Shown: in pieces, positions 61,377 through 64,000 of the stretch
Layout of the letters: every line of letters begins with the position of its first letter
Numbering within the stretch: position 1 is the first letter of the stretch
Source of the DNA: HK1 sp965202735
Lineage (GTDB): Bacteria; Pseudomonadota; Gammaproteobacteria; HK1
Direction: 5' to 3'
Assembly (NCBI GenBank): GCA_965202735.1
Contig: OZ241844.1
Location: forward strand, 1,240,001 to 1,304,000
Length of the DNA stretch: 64,000 bases
Program-made: the position numbers and the translations under genes
The notes under the pieces: model-generated
What the model was told of the DNA's origin: nothing
What the model saw: only the letters and a program-made list of their open reading frames with translations
The model's database searches: none

Positions 61377-62126
61377 ATGAACGCCCCGATCCTCCGGGCC
61401 GAGGCGATCACCCACGCGTTCGGCTCGCTCGTGGTGACCGACGGGGTCACGATCGAGCTCGCCCCCGGCGAGCGCCACGGGCTCATCGGCCCGAACGGGG
61501 CGGGCAAGACCACCCTGTTCAACATCATCGCCGGCGAGATCGTGCCCGACGCCGGCGTGGTGCGTCTGGCCGGCGCGGACGTCACCCGCCACCCGCCCGA
61601 TCGCCGGGCGCGCCTGGGGCTCGCCCGCAGCTTCCAGCGCAACAACCTGTTCACCGACCTCACGGTGCGCGAGAACCTCGCCATCGCCTGCGCCATCGCG
61701 CACCGGGTCGCGCACGTCGCGTGGAGGGGGTTCGCGCGCCATCGGGAGGTCCACGAGTCCGCCGAGGCCCGCGCCGCCGAGCTCGGGCTCGGAGAGGTCC
61801 TCGACACCGTGGCCCGGCACCTCTCCTACGGCACCCAGCGCCAGCTCGAGATCGCGCTCGCCCTGGCGCTCGAGCCGAAGATCCTGCTCCTCGACGAGCC
61901 GACGGCGGGGATGAGCCCCGAGGAGACCGCGGCGATGCAGGCGATGATCGCGGCCCTGCCCGCCTCGCTGACCCTGCTCGTGATCGAGCACGACATGGAG
62001 GTGCTGTTCGGCCTCGCGGACCGCATCACGGTGCTCGACTACGGCAAGGTGCTGCTCCAGGGGGAGCCGCGGGCGGTGCGCGACTCCGACCTCGTCCGGA
62101 GCCGCTACCTGGGAACGCATCCGTGA
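61377..62126 (+). CDS. livG: Branched-chain-type ABC ATPase LivG
   Basis: 249 residues. Walker A GPNGAGKTT, Q-loop RSFQRNNLFTDLTV, signature LSYGTQRQLEIALAL, Walker B KILLLDEPTAGMSPEE, H-loop VIEHDMEVLF. The C-terminus ends in the LivG-type YLGTHP. The start follows the last partial 101-bp repeat; no strong RBS. Confidence 0.93.
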   Translation: MNAPILRAEAITHAFGSLVVTDGVTIELAPGERHGLIGPNGAGKTTLFNIIAGEIVPDAGVVRLAGADVTRHPPDRRARLGLARSFQRNNLFTDLTVRENLAIACAIAHRVAHVAWRGFARHREVHESAEARAAELGLGEVLDTVARHLSYGTQRQLEIALALALEPKILLLDEPTAGMSPEETAAMQAMIAALPASLTLLVIEHDMEVLFGLADRITVLDYGKVLLQGEPRAVRDSDLVRSRYLGTHP

Positions 62127-62141
62127 GCGGTTGAGGAGCCC

Positions 62142-62867
62142 ATGCGAAGCGAAGCCGAGGGACGCGCCGGCGCGCCGGGCCTGCTCGCGCTCGACGCGGT
62201 GGACGCGTACTACGACCGGAGCCACGTGCTCCAGTCCCTCACCATGCGGGTCGATTCGGGCTCGGTGGTGGCGCTGCTCGGGCGCAACGGCGCCGGCAAG
62301 ACCACCACCCTCAGGACGGTCATGGGCATCGTGCCGGTGCGGGCCGGCCACATGCGCTTCGACGGCGCCGACATCACCGGGCTCGCGACCCATCGCGTCG
62401 CGCGGCTCGGCATCGCGTACGTGCCCGAGGACCGCGGGGTCTTCGCATCGCTGACGGTGCAGGAGCACCTCACGCTCGCGAGCGTTCGCGGCGGCTGGCC
62501 GGCCGAACGCATCTACGAGGCGTTCCCGCGCCTCGCCGAACGCCGCGACCATCGCGGCACCCAGCTCTCGGGCGGCGAGCAGCAGATGCTGTCCATCGCG
62601 CGGGCGCTCACCCTGGCGCCGCGCCTGCTGATCCTCGACGAGCCCACCGAGGGGCTCGCGCCGGTCATCGTGGAGGAGATCGCGGCCATCGCCGGGCGGC
62701 TCAAGGCGCAGGGCCTCACCATGCTGCTGGTGGAGCAGAGCTACCCGTTCGCGGCCCGGATCGCGGATCGCGTGTACGTGCTCGGCAAGGGCCGCATCCG
62801 GTGGGAGGGCACGCCGGCGGAGCTCGACGCGGACGAAGCGGTCAGGCACACGTGGCTGGGCATCTGA
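62142..62867 (+). CDS. livF: Branched-chain-type ABC ATPase LivF
   Basis: 241 residues. Walker A GRNGAGKTT, YVPEDRGVFASLTVQEHL (Q-loop region), signature LSGGEQQMLSIARAL, Walker B LLILDEPTEGLAPV, H-loop LLVEQSYPFA. Ends HTWLGI, as in LivF. Last gene of livKHMGF, 15 bases after livG. The 138-bp gap after it shows nothing else. Confidence 0.93.
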   Translation: MRSEAEGRAGAPGLLALDAVDAYYDRSHVLQSLTMRVDSGSVVALLGRNGAGKTTTLRTVMGIVPVRAGHMRFDGADITGLATHRVARLGIAYVPEDRGVFASLTVQEHLTLASVRGGWPAERIYEAFPRLAERRDHRGTQLSGGEQQMLSIARALTLAPRLLILDEPTEGLAPVIVEEIAAIAGRLKAQGLTMLLVEQSYPFAARIADRVYVLGKGRIRWEGTPAELDADEAVRHTWLGI

Positions 62868-63005
62868 GCCGCCCGCACCGCATGTTCCGGACGCGGAACG
62901 ATCGCTTCCGGATGGTCGCTTCCGGCGACGCGCCTCCCCGGTGCCGCCGGCATCGTCGCACCCCGGTCCGGCCGGAGAGTCACGGGCTCGTGATGGCGCC
63001 GGCGC

Positions 63006-64000
63006 TCACGCGAACAGCGGCTCACCGCGGCCGAGGGCCGACAGCGGCACCACTTCCACCCTGCCCGAGAGCCGGAAGCGCTGCGCGCCGGGATAGAGGA
63101 TGGCGACTCCGGACAGGCCCACGTCGTCCAGGGCGTTCCGGACCGACGGCGTGATGCGGGGCGCGTCGGCGCGCTTGCACTCCACACCGTACAGAGCATC
63201 GCCCCGGCGCAGGATCAGGTCGATCTCCGCGCCCTGGTGCGTTGCCCAGAAGAACGCCTCGTCGTGGGGCTCGGCGGCCAGCGCCTGCTCGATGGCGAAG
63301 CCCTCCCAGGACGCGCCGACCCGGGGATGGGTGAGCAGCGCCCGCTCCGTGTCGATGCCGAGCAGCCGATGCAGCAGGCCCGAATCGCGAACGTAGATCT
63401 TCGGCGCCTTCACCTGGCGCTTCTTCAGGTTGGCGAACCACGGCTGTAGCCGGCGCACCATCAGCGCGTCGGTGAGGACGTCCAGGTATCGCCGCACCAC
63501 GCCGGGACTCACGCCCAGGGCGCGGGCCGGCTCGGCCGCGCTCCACGTCTGCGCGTGGTAGTGCGCCAGCATGGCCCAGAAGCGCCCCATGGCCGCGGCC
63601 GGCGTCCTCACGCCCCACTGGGGGAGGTCGCGCTCGAGCAGGGTCCGGATGTACTCGCGCCGCCAGACCACGCTGTCGGCCTCGGTCGCGGCGAGGAACG
63701 ACCGGGGCAGGCCGCCTCGGCGCCAGAGGGCGCTCTCGGCGTCCGGGGCGGTGCCGGCCGTCTCGCGAGCGGTGAAGCCGCCGAGCAGTACCCGCTCGGT
63801 GCGGCCGGCGAGGCTCTCCGAGGTCTGGCGGAGGAGGGCGCCGGAAGCGCTGCCGAGGACGAGGAACCTGGCCGGCGCGTCGGGCCGGTCCACCAGCACC
63901 CGCAGCGTGGGGAAGAGATCCGGCCTGAGCTGCACTTCATCGATCACCACCACTCCGTGCAGCGGCGTCAGCGCCGTCATGGGCTCCTCGAGACGGGCCA
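63006..64000 (-). CDS. AAA ATPase with DUF4143 C-terminal domain, partial
   Basis: Runs off the right edge: the frame is open to 64000, and the Walker A part must lie beyond. Visible are Walker B VVVIDEVQLRPDLFPTLR, sensor-like FLVLGSASGALLRQTSESLA, then the DUF4143 region with a winged-helix-like segment (ARALGVSPGVVRRYLDVLTD) and the nuclease-like LIWGVECK-type motif, here GAEIDLILRRGDALYGVECK. The D...ExK pattern of the C-domain suggests a PD-(D/E)XK fold. Such proteins are widespread and variable; function unknown, sometimes proposed in defence or mobile contexts. At least 331 residues are present. Confidence 0.82.
   Translation of the reverse strand, partial: ARLEEPMTALTPLHGVVVIDEVQLRPDLFPTLRVLVDRPDAPARFLVLGSASGALLRQTSESLAGRTERVLLGGFTARETAGTAPDAESALWRRGGLPRSFLAATEADSVVWRREYIRTLLERDLPQWGVRTPAAAMGRFWAMLAHYHAQTWSAAEPARALGVSPGVVRRYLDVLTDALMVRRLQPWFANLKKRQVKAPKIYVRDSGLLHRLLGIDTERALLTHPRVGASWEGFAIEQALAAEPHDEAFFWATHQGAEIDLILRRGDALYGVECKRADAPRITPSVRNALDDVGLSGVAILYPGAQRFRLSGRVEVVPLSALGRGEPLFA

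Overview
The window is very GC-rich (roughly 70 % by eye), densely coded bacterial DNA. The gene order tig-clpP-clpX-lon, rpsP-rimM-trmD-rplS-xerD, topA-purE-tsaC-hemF, def-fmt-rsmB and ntrY-ntrX-trkA-trkH, with all four tRNA genes encoding CCA, points to a gammaproteobacterium or a close beta/gamma relative. The accessory half (form-II-type molybdenum hydroxylase, solute ABC transporters, M24 hydrolase, UbiD-type decarboxylase, HisD-like dehydrogenase) suits a heterotroph using many small organic molecules, for example a marine or host-associated one. That lifestyle is inference.

Layout. 1-26.7 kb is mostly core: proteolysis and folding (lon, clpX, clpP, tig), a Pro-Arg-His-Lys tRNA cluster, xerD, the rplS-trmD-rimM-rpsP ribosome operon, hemF-tsaC-purE-topA, dprA, def-fmt-rsmB, a DUF4390-NtrY-NtrX signalling unit joined to the TrkA/TrkH potassium uptake genes, a class 1B dihydroorotate dehydrogenase and trmL. 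26.7-42 kb is accessory metabolism: an aminotransferase, a coxG-S-L-M-D-E cluster, a HisD-family dehydrogenase, an MFS exporter, a small nuclease-like protein, a UbiD-family decarboxylase, an M24 hydrolase and a frameshifted Uma2 gene. 42-46.4 kb holds a surface lipoprotein with a TbpB-like C-terminal barrel followed by its probable outer-membrane exporter Slam. This pair has a 9 x 13-bp tandem repeat in its leader and is flanked by short direct repeats and gene remnants. 46.4-57.5 kb has a NYN-domain protein, a zinc alcohol dehydrogenase, TrpB2 and a LacI-regulated ABC transporter plus GH63 hydrolase locus, probably for glycosylglycerate-type solutes. 57.8-62.9 kb is a complete livKHMGF-type ABC operon. 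The right edge is a partial AAA/DUF4143 ATPase.

Three things go beyond ordinary annotation. (1) A dispersed ~122-bp element with inverted ends (outer end TGGCGGGAATNGCTG) has six full copies and one collapsed copy, all intergenic. At each locus an outer end lies about 13-19 bp upstream of a promoter-like -35 box (tRNA-Pro cluster, topA, def, hisD-like, lacI, livK), a geometry suggestive of a regulatory or promoter-targeting element. (2) The lipoprotein-Slam cassette described above. (3) Tandem duplications with 72-109 bp periods repeatedly copy the ends of genes (pyrD, MFS, ubiD-like, sugar-binding protein, livM), alongside shorter 9-15 bp repeats, which points to strong replication-slippage or repeat-expansion activity in this genome.

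Limits: promoters, hairpins and repeats were found by eye. Start codons in this GC-rich DNA are often ambiguous, and the alternatives are noted.
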